Shown: in pieces, positions 10,806 through 20,647 of the stretch
Layout: each line of letters opens with the position of its first letter
Numbering within the stretch: the stretch's first letter is position 1
Source of the DNA: Candidatus Kaiserbacteria bacterium
GTDB taxonomy: Bacteria > Patescibacteriota > Minisyncoccia > Phycocordibacterales > JABAAK01
Assembly: GCA_028820405.1 (NCBI GenBank)
Contig: JAPPJI010000026.1
Coordinates: 1 to 55,925, forward strand
Reading direction: 5' to 3'
Length of the DNA stretch: 55,925 nt
Notes under the pieces: generated by a model
Told to the model about the DNA's origin: nothing
Databases searched by the model: none
Seen by the model: only the letters and a program-made list of their open reading frames with translations
Translations under genes and position numbers: made by a program

Positions 10806-10883
10806 AAAAAATAGGTGCATAACTTGCAGAAACGTTATGCACCTACCACAGGAGGTACCCGGGTAATGAAGATCCATTACCTC
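10806..10883 (-). ncRNA. putative small RNA A2 (novel)
   Basis: Minus strand: -10 TATACT (10890-10895); GGAGGTA...TACCTCC hairpin; terminator AGGTGCATAAC gtttctgcaa GTTATGCACCT ATTTTTT. Confidence 0.6.
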
Positions 10884-10950
10884 CACAAGAGTATACCGCT
10901 TTTTTACCGCCAAGCAAACACTCGTGCACAGCGGTGTATACTTGCACTAT

Positions 10951-11394
10951 ATGCGGTTTCAGGTCCCTCAAAATCTCGACATACCGGATACTATTTTTTT
11001 CGGCATGAGCTTTAAACAGATTCTCTACATCGGCGGCGGCATCGGATTTCTCCTCATCCTCTACCTGGTCACCGGCAGTTTTGTCATTTCTGTCGTATTT
11101 GGTGCACCGGTTTGTATGCTGGCCGGTTTCCTTGCATTCTTTCGTCTGAACAATCAGTCATTCATCGTCATCCTCCAGTCGATGATGCAATTTATGACAA
11201 AGAAAAGAATGTACGTGTGGCGACAGGAAGGGAGTCGTGTGTATACCCAGCGGAAGGTTAACAAAAAGAGGGGAAAGAGGGAATCGAAACATCAGGATGG
11301 TGAGAGTGACCGCGGTCGTGTGCAGAACCTCAACTCCAATCTTATTTTCGACGATAATCCCATTGATAACCAGGAACCTGATGTCGTCATATGA
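10951..11394 (+). CDS. PrgI family protein (type IV secretion-like)
   Basis: MRFQVPQNLDIPDTIFFGMSFKQILYIGGGIGFLLILYLV with TM pair; immediately upstream of VirB4/TraC-type genes; ATG at 10951 sits 8 nt after TATACT. Confidence 0.85.
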   Translation: MRFQVPQNLDIPDTIFFGMSFKQILYIGGGIGFLLILYLVTGSFVISVVFGAPVCMLAGFLAFFRLNNQSFIVILQSMMQFMTKKRMYVWRQEGSRVYTQRKVNKKRGKRESKHQDGESDRGRVQNLNSNLIFDDNPIDNQEPDVVI

Positions 11395-11993
11395 CCACCA
11401 CTACCACGCAATCATTCGTACCGGTCAAGGAAATTCGCGACGGCATTATCATTCGTGATGACGGTATTCTCTGTGCAGTTATCCTTGTCTCACCAATCAA
11501 TTTCAACCTGAAGTCAGATGCTGAACGCGAGGCAATCACGTTTCAGTTCCAATCGGTTCTCAACTCACTTGAGGTCGGCGTCCAAATACTCATCCAGTCA
11601 CGGCGACTGAATATCAAGGGATACCTCACCTTTCTGGAGGATGTTTATAAAAATCAGCCGAACGAACTGCTCGGGCTGCAAACTCGTGAGTACATCAACT
11701 TCATCAAAGATTTCACCGAGTCAAATGAAATCATGACAAAGCAATTCTTCGTTATCGTAACGTACTCACCGATACAGGCAAAGGGATTTTCTCTGCCGTT
11801 TGTGAAAAACAACACCGGATCTGACAAGTCACTGAGCGAAAACATATCGCAACTCTTGCAACGAACCTCGTTTATCCAAAACAACATTCGTTCGCTCGGT
11901 ATTCGCACCGCCCAGCTCGGAACAGACGAAGTAACCGAGCTGTTGTACCAAACATTCAACCCCGGTGATACACAGGCACCGCCTTCTGTATAA
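11391..11993 (+). CDS. TraC/VirB4-like N-terminal domain protein (separate polypeptide)
   Basis: FVPVKEIRDGIIIRDDGILCAVILVSPINF...; position between PrgI and the VirB4 ATPase. Confidence 0.75.
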   Translation: MTTTTTQSFVPVKEIRDGIIIRDDGILCAVILVSPINFNLKSDAEREAITFQFQSVLNSLEVGVQILIQSRRLNIKGYLTFLEDVYKNQPNELLGLQTREYINFIKDFTESNEIMTKQFFVIVTYSPIQAKGFSLPFVKNNTGSDKSLSENISQLLQRTSFIQNNIRSLGIRTAQLGTDEVTELLYQTFNPGDTQAPPSV

Positions 11994-12004
11994 TAGAGGG
12001 AGGT

Positions 12005-13807
12005 ATGGGACTGTTTGACGTATTCAAAAAAAATGAAAAAGGGGATCCGACCGACGACTTTATCCCCGAAGAGATGTTCGGGCAAGAATCTGTCGGCATT
12101 CGTGATGTTATTGCTCCGGCAGCAATTCAGGTGACTCCGAAAAACATATCACTCGGGAACAAGTATGCCCGATCATTTGCCATTGTCTCGTATCCCCGTT
12201 TCCTCAACGAAGGGTGGTTCACTCCTATCATCAACCTCAACAAAGAATTTGATATCTCCATCTTCGTGCACCCGATGACGTCAAAGGATGTTCTGAGAAA
12301 GTTTCGGAAGAAGGTTGCACAGGTTGAGGGGCAAGTGATTGAACGTGAGCAGAAAGGACTTGTTCGTGATCCGAAACTTGATACCGCATACCACGACCTT
12401 GAAGAGCTTCGGAGCAAGATTCAGCAGGCAACGGAGCGTATGTTTGAAGTCGGTGTCTACATCACTATCTACGGAGAAAGTCTGGAAGAGATTGAAGATG
12501 TTGAGAAGGAAATGCGATCTGAGTTAGAAGGGCGCCTCATCTTTATCAAACCGACCGTATTTCAACAAGAGCAGGGATTCAAGAGCACGAGCCCGTTCGG
12601 CACTGACGTGCTTGCCATTCACACCAAGCTCAATTCAGACCCGCTCTCCAGTTTGTTCCCATTCGTCTCCTTCAACCTTTCCGCGGAGAAGGGTATTCTC
12701 TACGGCGTTAATCAACACAACGCCTCTCTCATTCTCTTTGACCGATTCTCACTGCCAAACTACAACTCTGTCACCTTCGCGACGTCCGGTGCGGGAAAGT
12801 CATACGCCATGAAGCTGGAGGTGCTCCGATCTCTCATGATCGGTGTCGATGTTATCGTCATTGACCCCGAACGTGAGTTTGAGCAGCTTGCAAAAGCGGT
12901 CAACGGACGATATTTTAACGTCTCCCTCAACTCAGAACATCACATCAACCCGTTCGATCTTCCGCCGGTTGACGAAGATGAGAATCCGGCAGACGTGCTG
13001 AAGAGTAACGTGATCAACCTTATCGGCTTCTTCCGAATCTTGTTTGATAATCTGAATAAAAATGAGGAGTCAATCATTGACCGTGCCATTTATGAAACCT
13101 ATGCCCTAAAAGATATTACCCCGTCTTCTGAGAGTTTTGAGAATATAGAGCCGCCGCTTCTCTCTGACTTCGCTCTCGTTCTCGGCGGTATTGAAGGCGG
13201 TGAAGATCTTGCGGAACGACTCAGCCGATACACGACGGGAACGTGGGCCGGGTTTGTGAATGAACCGACCAATATCAGCATGAATAAAAATTTGGTCGTG
13301 TTCTCCATTCGAGACATGGAAGAGGAACTCAAAACGGCGGCGATGTACATCATCACGAGATACATCTGGAACAGTATTCGACAAAATATCAGGAAACGTC
13401 TTCTTGTTGTCGACGAGGCATGGATCATGATGCAGGCGGAAGACACTGCGGCGTTCCTCTTCGGTCTGGTGAAGCGGGGAAGGAAATACTACCTCGGTAT
13501 CGGCACTATCACACAAGACGTCGGTGACTTCCTGGAATCCCGGTACGGCAGATCCATTCTCAACAACTCCTCACTCATTCTCCTCCTCCGGCAGTCAGCC
13601 ACCACCATTGATCTCGTGCAGGAGATATTTAACCTTACTGACAACGAAAAATACCTCCTCTTGGAGGCGAATGTCGGTGAAGGTCTTTTCATTGCCGGCT
13701 TGAAACGTGTTGCGATCAAAATCATCGCATCACTGACAGAAGACAAGATCATCACCACTGACCCGTCACAACTACTCAATATTGAGCGGGAAAAGATAGA
13801 GGTCTGA
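12005..13807 (+). CDS. VirB4/TraC-type conjugation/T4SS ATPase
   Basis: Walker A ATSGAGKSYAMKLE, Walker B RLLVVDEAWIMM, VIDPEREFEQL. Confidence 0.93.
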   Translation: MGLFDVFKKNEKGDPTDDFIPEEMFGQESVGIRDVIAPAAIQVTPKNISLGNKYARSFAIVSYPRFLNEGWFTPIINLNKEFDISIFVHPMTSKDVLRKFRKKVAQVEGQVIEREQKGLVRDPKLDTAYHDLEELRSKIQQATERMFEVGVYITIYGESLEEIEDVEKEMRSELEGRLIFIKPTVFQQEQGFKSTSPFGTDVLAIHTKLNSDPLSSLFPFVSFNLSAEKGILYGVNQHNASLILFDRFSLPNYNSVTFATSGAGKSYAMKLEVLRSLMIGVDVIVIDPEREFEQLAKAVNGRYFNVSLNSEHHINPFDLPPVDEDENPADVLKSNVINLIGFFRILFDNLNKNEESIIDRAIYETYALKDITPSSESFENIEPPLLSDFALVLGGIEGGEDLAERLSRYTTGTWAGFVNEPTNISMNKNLVVFSIRDMEEELKTAAMYIITRYIWNSIRQNIRKRLLVVDEAWIMMQAEDTAAFLFGLVKRGRKYYLGIGTITQDVGDFLESRYGRSILNNSSLILLLRQSATTIDLVQEIFNLTDNEKYLLLEANVGEGLFIAGLKRVAIKIIASLTEDKIITTDPSQLLNIEREKIEV

Positions 13808-13817
13808 TGCGGGCGGT

Positions 13818-14408
13818 ATGAATGACACCGAGAACAACGCCACCGAACAGTCCGCCGATCACGATGACGGCAGTCTCGGGGGAGCGGTCAGACAGGCTCG
13901 AGAACATGCCGGATCAGCGATTCATGGCAGTCTTGCCATTCTCTCATTCAGCATCGTTACCTGGCTCTTTGATGCTATTGGTGCCGTCATGACCAATATG
14001 CAGATATCACTCCTGAAGACATTGGTTACATTCTGGCCGATCAGTCTCGTTGTCGGCGTCACCACCGGCATCTTGTCAGCTATTTTTGAAGAGGTCGGTG
14101 AAACTGCTCTTGCAACCATCGGGTTTGTATTCGGTCTCCAGGCACTGCTCTCAACCATCGTTCTCTGCCTATTCATCTTCATTGCCACAACAGCACCTCG
14201 CGGCTATTTTTCTATCACCGACTACCTCGTGGCAGTTGGCGTCTTCCTCCTTGAGTGCATTCCTTTTCTCTCCAGTTTTGCATTCTGGGGTACGTTCAGT
14301 CTCTTCCTCCGAAGAAAATTGCTCCGAAAAGCGACCGGTCATATCACACCGGGGTCTTCTTTAGGAAACATCGGATCATCGATCGGAAGGGTGCTGGGTA
14401 AAAAGTGA
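13818..14408 (+). CDS. polytopic membrane protein, hypothetical (T4SS-like operon)
   Basis: Several hydrophobic helices; co-directional in the PrgI-VirB4 operon. Confidence 0.7.
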   Translation: MNDTENNATEQSADHDDGSLGGAVRQAREHAGSAIHGSLAILSFSIVTWLFDAIGAVMTNMQISLLKTLVTFWPISLVVGVTTGILSAIFEEVGETALATIGFVFGLQALLSTIVLCLFIFIATTAPRGYFSITDYLVAVGVFLLECIPFLSSFAFWGTFSLFLRRKLLRKATGHITPGSSLGNIGSSIGRVLGKK

Positions 14409-14425
14409 GCGTATACTAGTGGTAT

Positions 14426-15427
14426 ATGATCGCCCTTCGGTTTGCAGTGCCGCTCCTCTTCGGTCTTCTTTTTTTTATTCCGACCGCTCTTTTTGCCCAA
14501 CAGGTCGGAAGTCCGACCGCCTACCTCCTTGAAATAGATGAGGGAGTGCCGTCACCGGGGAAAGAGGTGACCGTACATATCCGAGGAGAAGATGAGCGGG
14601 TAACGAGTATTCGGTCCATTCGGTGGTTTGTCGACGGTCAGGAACGAACTGCATATACCGACAAGATGTCGCTGAAAGAAGTTGTCGGCAATCAGCAAAA
14701 ACGGATCGTGGCACGCATCGTCTATTCAGTCCAGGGCGGCATACGTCGATATATAAACGCAACCACCGCTATCAATCCCGTTACGTTTGATCTGCTGTGG
14801 GAGGGGCACTCCGTTACCACCCCCCGATATCGCGGATATCCGCTTGCCGGTCCGCAGGTTCCCATCCATGTGTACGCAGAAATCCAGTATATTGACAGAA
14901 ATGGCATAACCTATGATGAAAATGATTTTTCCTTTGTGTGGGAGGTCGAAACATCGTTTCATGAAGACACCGGACCGGGAGTGAGCAGTATTGTCTATGA
15001 AAAAGGGGGGTCACTGATTAACAATGACGTCTACATACTCGCACGGGCGACACTCATCAATGACCACACCGTTCGGTTTCGAAAAGCTGTCAGTATCCCG
15101 ATAACAGAATCCCGCATCATCGTCTACCCCTACACCGTTACCCGAGGCCTTATTACCGAACGAGCCATCCCATCAGACGTCGCAATACGAAAACAACCGC
15201 TAACCACCTCACTGTACCCGTTTTTCTTCAGTAGGGAAGATTTTGAAAATCCGAACGCCATATCCTACACCTGGAATATCCGTGACGGTCTGTCACCGCT
15301 GCAGCAGGGGAGGAAAGTTGATATCTCACTGCGCGGAGAAGATACGATAATTCCGGTACAGGTGTCAGCACAAAACAGAGAAAAGACGCAACAGAAAGCG
15401 CAAAACACACTGAACGTCAGTCTCTAA
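14426..15427 (+). CDS. exported beta-rich hypothetical protein
   Basis: Signal peptide MIALRFAVPLLFGLLFFIPTALFA; Ig/PKD-like segments (YTWNIRDGLSPL). Confidence 0.7.
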   Translation: MIALRFAVPLLFGLLFFIPTALFAQQVGSPTAYLLEIDEGVPSPGKEVTVHIRGEDERVTSIRSIRWFVDGQERTAYTDKMSLKEVVGNQQKRIVARIVYSVQGGIRRYINATTAINPVTFDLLWEGHSVTTPRYRGYPLAGPQVPIHVYAEIQYIDRNGITYDENDFSFVWEVETSFHEDTGPGVSSIVYEKGGSLINNDVYILARATLINDHTVRFRKAVSIPITESRIIVYPYTVTRGLITERAIPSDVAIRKQPLTTSLYPFFFSREDFENPNAISYTWNIRDGLSPLQQGRKVDISLRGEDTIIPVQVSAQNREKTQQKAQNTLNVSL

Positions 15428-15454
15428 GCCATCAAACTACGTTATACTGGCGAT

Positions 15455-16591
15455 ATGCGTTTGTGCAAGCGAACACTGTACAACATACTCCTCATCGCAC
15501 CGATCTGCTTCATTATTTTTTCTAGTACTATTGCCATACATGCACAGGAAGAATCTGATTCGGGAGAAAAATGCAACGTTCAGACAGACGGTCTGAAATG
15601 TATATCATTTGTCACTGAGGTGGGGGATTGGTTTAACCTTACCGGCGGTGAGGGGAGAGGGGTTCCGAGTGTTATCAACGGCATTATACGAATTGCGTTC
15701 TCCGTTTCCAGTGTTCTCCTCGTCCTCTATATCGCATGGTATGGTACCGCCCTCATATATCAACAAATGACCGGTGATATTTTTCGGGCGGGGAAAGCAA
15801 AGAGTAACATGATCGGTGCAATTTACGGCATCAGTGTTCTCCTCTGCTCCTACATCATTCTCGACTTTTTTGTCCCCAGCCTCCTCAACAAGCAGGCATT
15901 CCTCGAGAGTGAATATGACGAAGTGTGGGAGCAGGCACCCGAAGATTTCGTCTTTCTCAATCGTCCGATATATGACTGTGGCGGCGATCTCTCCGACAAA
16001 GTAATACATTCCTTCATAGCGTCAGCCCCTCTCACCAAAGGATACGGAACAGACAGCAGAGATTTACGGTATCCGGCTCTCGACAAGATAGATTTTTCAT
16101 TGGAAGTAAAACCATATACCGAAATAGAGTTGTTTGATCCTGAAACATGCTCTAAAAAGTTGGAGTATCCGGGGGATTATGATCTGGATATCAAACTCCT
16201 CTACTCATCATCGCAAGCAAACCCTTCGATAGTGTCCATCGACATTCCATACAATCCGTCACGTACCATACAAGAAATCAAAAGAACAACGGCAGGGCAA
16301 CCGCAACCGAATATAAGTAGGAAGGTTTTTGCCATTGTTTTGGTAAGTATTGGAGATAAACAGTATAGGAGCAGACTCTTTGAAGAAGATTTAAACCCTA
16401 CTGCCGTGTGGGAGTATACTGTCACGGAACGACGGTCCGGGTCATGCCCGAACAGAAAGGGGTACATTGCATTCATGTATGAATTTATTGACGTAATGAA
16501 CGATTGGTCGTGGAATGATTGCAAGATTGAACTAACCGGTCCGGTAGAGGCATCGGCGTACGAAAAGCATATTCAAGGTATTCGAAACTAG
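15455..16591 (+). CDS. exported/membrane protein, pilin- or VirB2/TrbC-like N-terminal membrane segment
   Basis: Signal peptide plus two central TM helices (IIRIAFSVSSVLLVLYIAWYGTALIYQ; MIGAIYGISVLLCSYIILDFFV). Confidence 0.6.
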   Translation: MRLCKRTLYNILLIAPICFIIFSSTIAIHAQEESDSGEKCNVQTDGLKCISFVTEVGDWFNLTGGEGRGVPSVINGIIRIAFSVSSVLLVLYIAWYGTALIYQQMTGDIFRAGKAKSNMIGAIYGISVLLCSYIILDFFVPSLLNKQAFLESEYDEVWEQAPEDFVFLNRPIYDCGGDLSDKVIHSFIASAPLTKGYGTDSRDLRYPALDKIDFSLEVKPYTEIELFDPETCSKKLEYPGDYDLDIKLLYSSSQANPSIVSIDIPYNPSRTIQEIKRTTAGQPQPNISRKVFAIVLVSIGDKQYRSRLFEEDLNPTAVWEYTVTERRSGSCPNRKGYIAFMYEFIDVMNDWSWNDCKIELTGPVEASAYEKHIQGIRN

Positions 16592-16656
16592 CCGTAATTA
16601 AACAAATGAAGTATTATCAGTAAGTCTCGGGTGGTATATACTACATTCACGCATAC

Positions 16657-17385
16657 ATGGGATTCCTCTTCACCGTCTTCTATCAGCCGACCGCAAATAT
16701 ACTGTTCTTCCTCATGGAACTTCTGTCCACAAACAGTATTGTGGTCGGTATTCTTGCCCTCGTTATCGCCTCAAAACTCATCCTTCTCCCATCATCTGTT
16801 AAAAACACCCGCATGCAGATTAAGATGCGGGATGTTGCCGATGAATTACAGGAAATTAAGAAGTCGACGGATGATCGGAAGGAACAAGCAGAGAAAACAT
16901 TAGCGGTGTACAAGAAAAATAACATCAACCCGCTCACACCTATTGCGTCACTGTTCATCCAAATCCCCATATTCATCAGCATCTTTTTCGTTGTCCGAGA
17001 CCTCGGAACGGGAGAATTTCCTTTTTCTGACGTTTTCTATTCGTTTGTCACCGCCCCTGAATCTATTAACTACACCTTCCTCTCCTCGTCAGTTCTTTTT
17101 GTCAAAGGGGGAATACTTGTCGCTGTCCTTGTTTTCCTGACCCAACTGCTCATCACACACTTCACCACCAAAAATACACCGGGAAGCGGGAAAAAGACCC
17201 AGAAGATTATCTTTTTTGGTGTCATGCCGATCCTCATCGCTATTTTTTCATTCTTCATGACCGCCACCGTCGGTCTCTACTGGCTGTTCAACAACCTGGT
17301 CACCATCTTGCAGGAGGTTCTTGTTATGAATAAATTTCGACAGGAAGATGCAGTGCTAGAACAAGCGGAGCATCCAGAGGGATAG
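16657..17385 (+). CDS. yidC: YidC/Oxa1 family membrane protein insertase
   Basis: LLPSSVKNTRMQIKMRDVADELQEIKK, NINPLTPIASLFIQIPIFISIFFVVRDL, ATVGLYWLFNNLVTILQ. Confidence 0.93.
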   Translation: MGFLFTVFYQPTANILFFLMELLSTNSIVVGILALVIASKLILLPSSVKNTRMQIKMRDVADELQEIKKSTDDRKEQAEKTLAVYKKNNINPLTPIASLFIQIPIFISIFFVVRDLGTGEFPFSDVFYSFVTAPESINYTFLSSSVLFVKGGILVAVLVFLTQLLITHFTTKNTPGSGKKTQKIIFFGVMPILIAIFSFFMTATVGLYWLFNNLVTILQEVLVMNKFRQEDAVLEQAEHPEG

Positions 17386-18693
17386 ATTGTTTTTGTTTAT
17401 AAAAAAGAGGTATTCCGCACTGTCACTCACGTACGGGTGAGTGATGTCAAACAACTCGCCGCCGGAGAGAAGCTGTATGTCTGTTTCACTTTGTGACATA
17501 ACCTGCCGTACCGATCCTGTCTTGGTGTCAATACGGAGCACAACGTCAATAAATGAGAGGTCTCCCTGATACCAGGAATCGGGGAAAACCGTTTCGTAGC
17601 CGGAGAGTGTTTCATACGGTATCTCTTCCGGAACGGCACAGAAAAAGAGACCGTTGAAGCCGTCACATTTTTCCGGAAGCGTCATGGGCATGGTGATGGT
17701 GTGCTCCCTTGAGAGATCCGTTACTACCGTGCTGCCGGAAAACGCATCTTTCTCAACTTCATAGAGCACGACATAGCCGGAGTACGCATCAACAAAGGCT
17801 GACCCGCCGAACACCGGTTCGACAACCCGTTTGAACGGCTGCTCGCCCTCCGGATCAAGAATATACACGTTACCCCGTGCCTGAGATGAGATTGGGGTGG
17901 TGATGGTAACAAAGGGGTTTCTTCCCCAGCGGGGAAGCCAGTATGAGAAACCGGACTGCCAAATCACTTTTGTTTCATCGGGATTCTCGACATCAACTGC
18001 AATACCGACCACCCTGTCATTGACCCGCCGTGTGTAGAAGAATCTGTTCTCGTGGTCTGTTGCTACCCGAATATTGTCCTCAAACCGCTGCAACCGTTCA
18101 TTTGATTCACGGGTATTGAACGGCACAAACACCGATTTGATGGCTGATTCGTCATCACCTTCATAGAGAAGGAGAGCAGAATCATTGGCGAAGAGGTGTG
18201 CTTCAACCACTTTTCGAACCTCTCCCGGCGAGGCGAGCGTGAGAACGTACGGATCAACGGTAATCCTGTATCGAGACCCCGTTCCGGCCTCCACCACCTT
18301 TACCACCATCGCACCGTCTTCCTTATCGACACGATATCCTGCAACCTGACCGGCAAAGAGACGGGTGAGCCGCGATATTCTCCCCGATACTTCCTGCTGA
18401 TCGCCGAGCACCGCAGTCTCACTGCCGAGACCGACTTCCGGCTCTCTGGCGGGAATGATAATACGATCATCGCGACGTTCGGTAACATCAATCTCCCGAT
18501 CAACGCCGCTGCCGTCAAACGGAATGGTTTTGATGTCGCCGAGACCAAACGTGTCATCTTGAACGGTGACGGATTCACCGGTATCGGTTGGCGGTGCAGG
18601 CTCTTCCACGTCTGGCTGTGCGGTATACCATGCAAGAAACACAATAGCTGTGAGGACAAGGATGACAAGAGAGATACTCACCAGCCGATTCAT
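17356..18693 (-). CDS. membrane-anchored exported hypothetical protein, possible beta-propeller
   Basis: N-terminal TM (MNRLVSISLVILVLTAIVFLAWYTA) and long beta-rich ectodomain; overlaps the yidC tail by 30 bp (convergent). Confidence 0.75.
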   Translation of the reverse strand: MNRLVSISLVILVLTAIVFLAWYTAQPDVEEPAPPTDTGESVTVQDDTFGLGDIKTIPFDGSGVDREIDVTERRDDRIIIPAREPEVGLGSETAVLGDQQEVSGRISRLTRLFAGQVAGYRVDKEDGAMVVKVVEAGTGSRYRITVDPYVLTLASPGEVRKVVEAHLFANDSALLLYEGDDESAIKSVFVPFNTRESNERLQRFEDNIRVATDHENRFFYTRRVNDRVVGIAVDVENPDETKVIWQSGFSYWLPRWGRNPFVTITTPISSQARGNVYILDPEGEQPFKRVVEPVFGGSAFVDAYSGYVVLYEVEKDAFSGSTVVTDLSREHTITMPMTLPEKCDGFNGLFFCAVPEEIPYETLSGYETVFPDSWYQGDLSFIDVVLRIDTKTGSVRQVMSQSETDIQLLSGGELFDITHPYVSDSAEYLFFINKNNLSLWMLRLF

Positions 18694-18701
18694 ACCTACG
18701 G

Positions 18702-19022
18702 TTATGATACCAGGTATTCTCCTTCCTTGAAAATCGTCTGCAGAGTATCTCGAGCCTGTTGCTGCGACAAATCTCTCCGGCAGAGAACAACAAACGGATA
18801 CGGGACGGTGGGGAGTGATCGGATCGCTTCCCGAACCAACCGCTTTATCCTGTTTCGATCAACACTGTGCCTCGCCACCTTCTTGCTCACGACGACGGCA
18901 AATCGACCGCTCCTCTCCTTTTCCGAACCGAATACGACAACGAGTCCGTCACCGACATATCGGCGACCTTTTTTCAGTATTGTCTGAATGTCACTGCCGG
19001 AAAGACCGGTTTTCATACCCAC
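18702..19022 (-). CDS. rnpA: ribonuclease P protein component
   Basis: RFAVVVSKKVARHSVDRNRIKRLVREAIRSL; adjacent to rpmH. Confidence 0.95.
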   Translation of the reverse strand: MGMKTGLSGSDIQTILKKGRRYVGDGLVVVFGSEKERSGRFAVVVSKKVARHSVDRNRIKRLVREAIRSLPTVPYPFVVLCRRDLSQQQARDTLQTIFKEGEYLVS

Positions 19023-19145
19023 CTATACCGTTACTCTTGTTCGAGCCTTCTGTCGACGCCGTGCAATAACGCGACGACCTCCCGTCGTTTTACTCCTCGC
19101 GAGAAATCCGTGCTTTCGCAGTCGCTTCTTGTTGTTCCGTTTCAT
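19023..19145 (-). CDS. rpmH: 50S ribosomal protein L34
   Basis: MKRNNKKRLRKHGFLARSKTTGGRRVIARRRQKARTRVTV. Confidence 0.95.
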   Translation of the reverse strand: MKRNNKKRLRKHGFLARSKTTGGRRVIARRRQKARTRVTV

Positions 19146-19209
19146 ATGTTTCTGTTTCGGTGAGTATACACCGCGGCAGGGGTGAGAGCAACTGTACGTT
19201 TTTTGCATC

Positions 19210-19229
19210 TCATCCACATGTTATGCACA
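19210..19229 (+). promoter_or_regulatory. two DnaA-box-like sites upstream of dnaA
   Basis: TCATCCACA (19210-19218, one mismatch to TTATNCACA) and TTATGCACA (19221-19229, exact). Confidence 0.6.
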
Positions 19230-19288
19230 TACCGACCCTTATTTTTGTCTCTTGTTAGTCATCGGTCAGTAGGGAATACTATTTGCAT

Positions 19289-20647
19289 ATGACCGTGAGT
19301 CACAATCTGGATATTCAGACACTCTGGAGTGAAGTTTCAAAAACAATACAAGAACACATCCCTATCAACAGTTACCAAACATGGCTGTCCGGTGTCTATC
19401 CGATGAAAATTGATGACAACGGAAAGACATTTGTTCTCGGTGTTCCGAATGAACTCACGAGAAGCTGGATTCAAAAAAACTATCAAACCGTTCTCGCTTC
19501 CGAAGTGATGAAAAAGAGTCCGTCAGTGAGAAATCTCAAGTTCATCATCTCACGACGGACGTCGAGAAAGCAGATGCAGCCTTCACAGACAAAATCTCTC
19601 CCGCTTGATTTAAAAACATCTGACCGAGACACCAACCTTAACACCGATCTTGTCTTTGAAGAATTCATCATCGCCCCCTACAATCGTTTCGCATACACCG
19701 CCGCACAGGCGATCATTGAGAAGTTCGGCACGATGTACAACCCGTTCTACGTGTACGGACCGACCGGTGTCGGTAAAACACATCTGCTGCAGGCAATCGG
19801 CAACCGTGTGCATCAGTTGAACCCGAGCATCAAGATCTTCTACACCACCACGGAGTCGTTTATGGAAAACTACATCAACGCAATCAAGAAAGATCATGTG
19901 AAAGAGTTCCGCGGCACCTACCAAAACTACCAGCTCTTCATTATTGATGATGTCCACTTCCTGCAAAAGAGTGAATCAACGCTCATTGAGGTCTTCCACC
20001 TCTTCAATGCCCTGGTCAACAAGAACGCACAGATTGTCCTTTCATCAGATCAGCCGCCATCAGAGCTTGACAAGATGGAGGATCGAATCAGGACACGGCT
20101 CAACTCGGGTGTTGTTATTGATATTGAGAAGCCGAAGTACGAAGATATGAAGATCATCTGCAATGAGAAGGCGAAGAAATTGGGAATATCAATTGCGAGT
20201 GATGCTGTCGACTATATCGTTGAAAACATTCCGCAGAACATTCGGGAAATCAACGGAGCACTCAAAAGTATTCACCTCCACACCATGAATACCGGCAATA
20301 TGTCGGTTGACCTTGTAGATGTAAAGAAGTTTATCAAGAACCACGTTCAGTCAAAAACAAACATTTCATACGAAAAAGTTATCGAAACCGTTTGTGACTA
20401 CTATGCTATCAACCAAGACCTCCTCTCAACCAAGCTGCGAAAGAAGGAGGTGGTGCATACCCGACAGGTGATTATGTACATCTTCCGGGAACAGCTCGGA
20501 CTCTCCTACTCCTTCATCGGTAAACAGTTCGGTAATCGAGACCACACAACCGTAATGCATGCGTGTGAAAAAATATCTGACAAACTGCAAGAGAGCTCGC
20601 TCATACAAAAAGATCTCGAAACCCTGCTCCGAAAAATGGGGATATAG
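19289..20647 (+). CDS. dnaA: chromosomal replication initiator protein DnaA
   Basis: YNPFYVYGPTGVGKTHLLQAIGN, LFIIDDVHFLQ, GNRDHTTVMHACEKI; ATG 19289 preferred over upstream TTG 19283. Confidence 0.97.
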   Translation: MTVSHNLDIQTLWSEVSKTIQEHIPINSYQTWLSGVYPMKIDDNGKTFVLGVPNELTRSWIQKNYQTVLASEVMKKSPSVRNLKFIISRRTSRKQMQPSQTKSLPLDLKTSDRDTNLNTDLVFEEFIIAPYNRFAYTAAQAIIEKFGTMYNPFYVYGPTGVGKTHLLQAIGNRVHQLNPSIKIFYTTTESFMENYINAIKKDHVKEFRGTYQNYQLFIIDDVHFLQKSESTLIEVFHLFNALVNKNAQIVLSSDQPPSELDKMEDRIRTRLNSGVVIDIEKPKYEDMKIICNEKAKKLGISIASDAVDYIVENIPQNIREINGALKSIHLHTMNTGNMSVDLVDVKKFIKNHVQSKTNISYEKVIETVCDYYAINQDLLSTKLRKKEVVHTRQVIMYIFREQLGLSYSFIGKQFGNRDHTTVMHACEKISDKLQESSLIQKDLETLLRKMGI

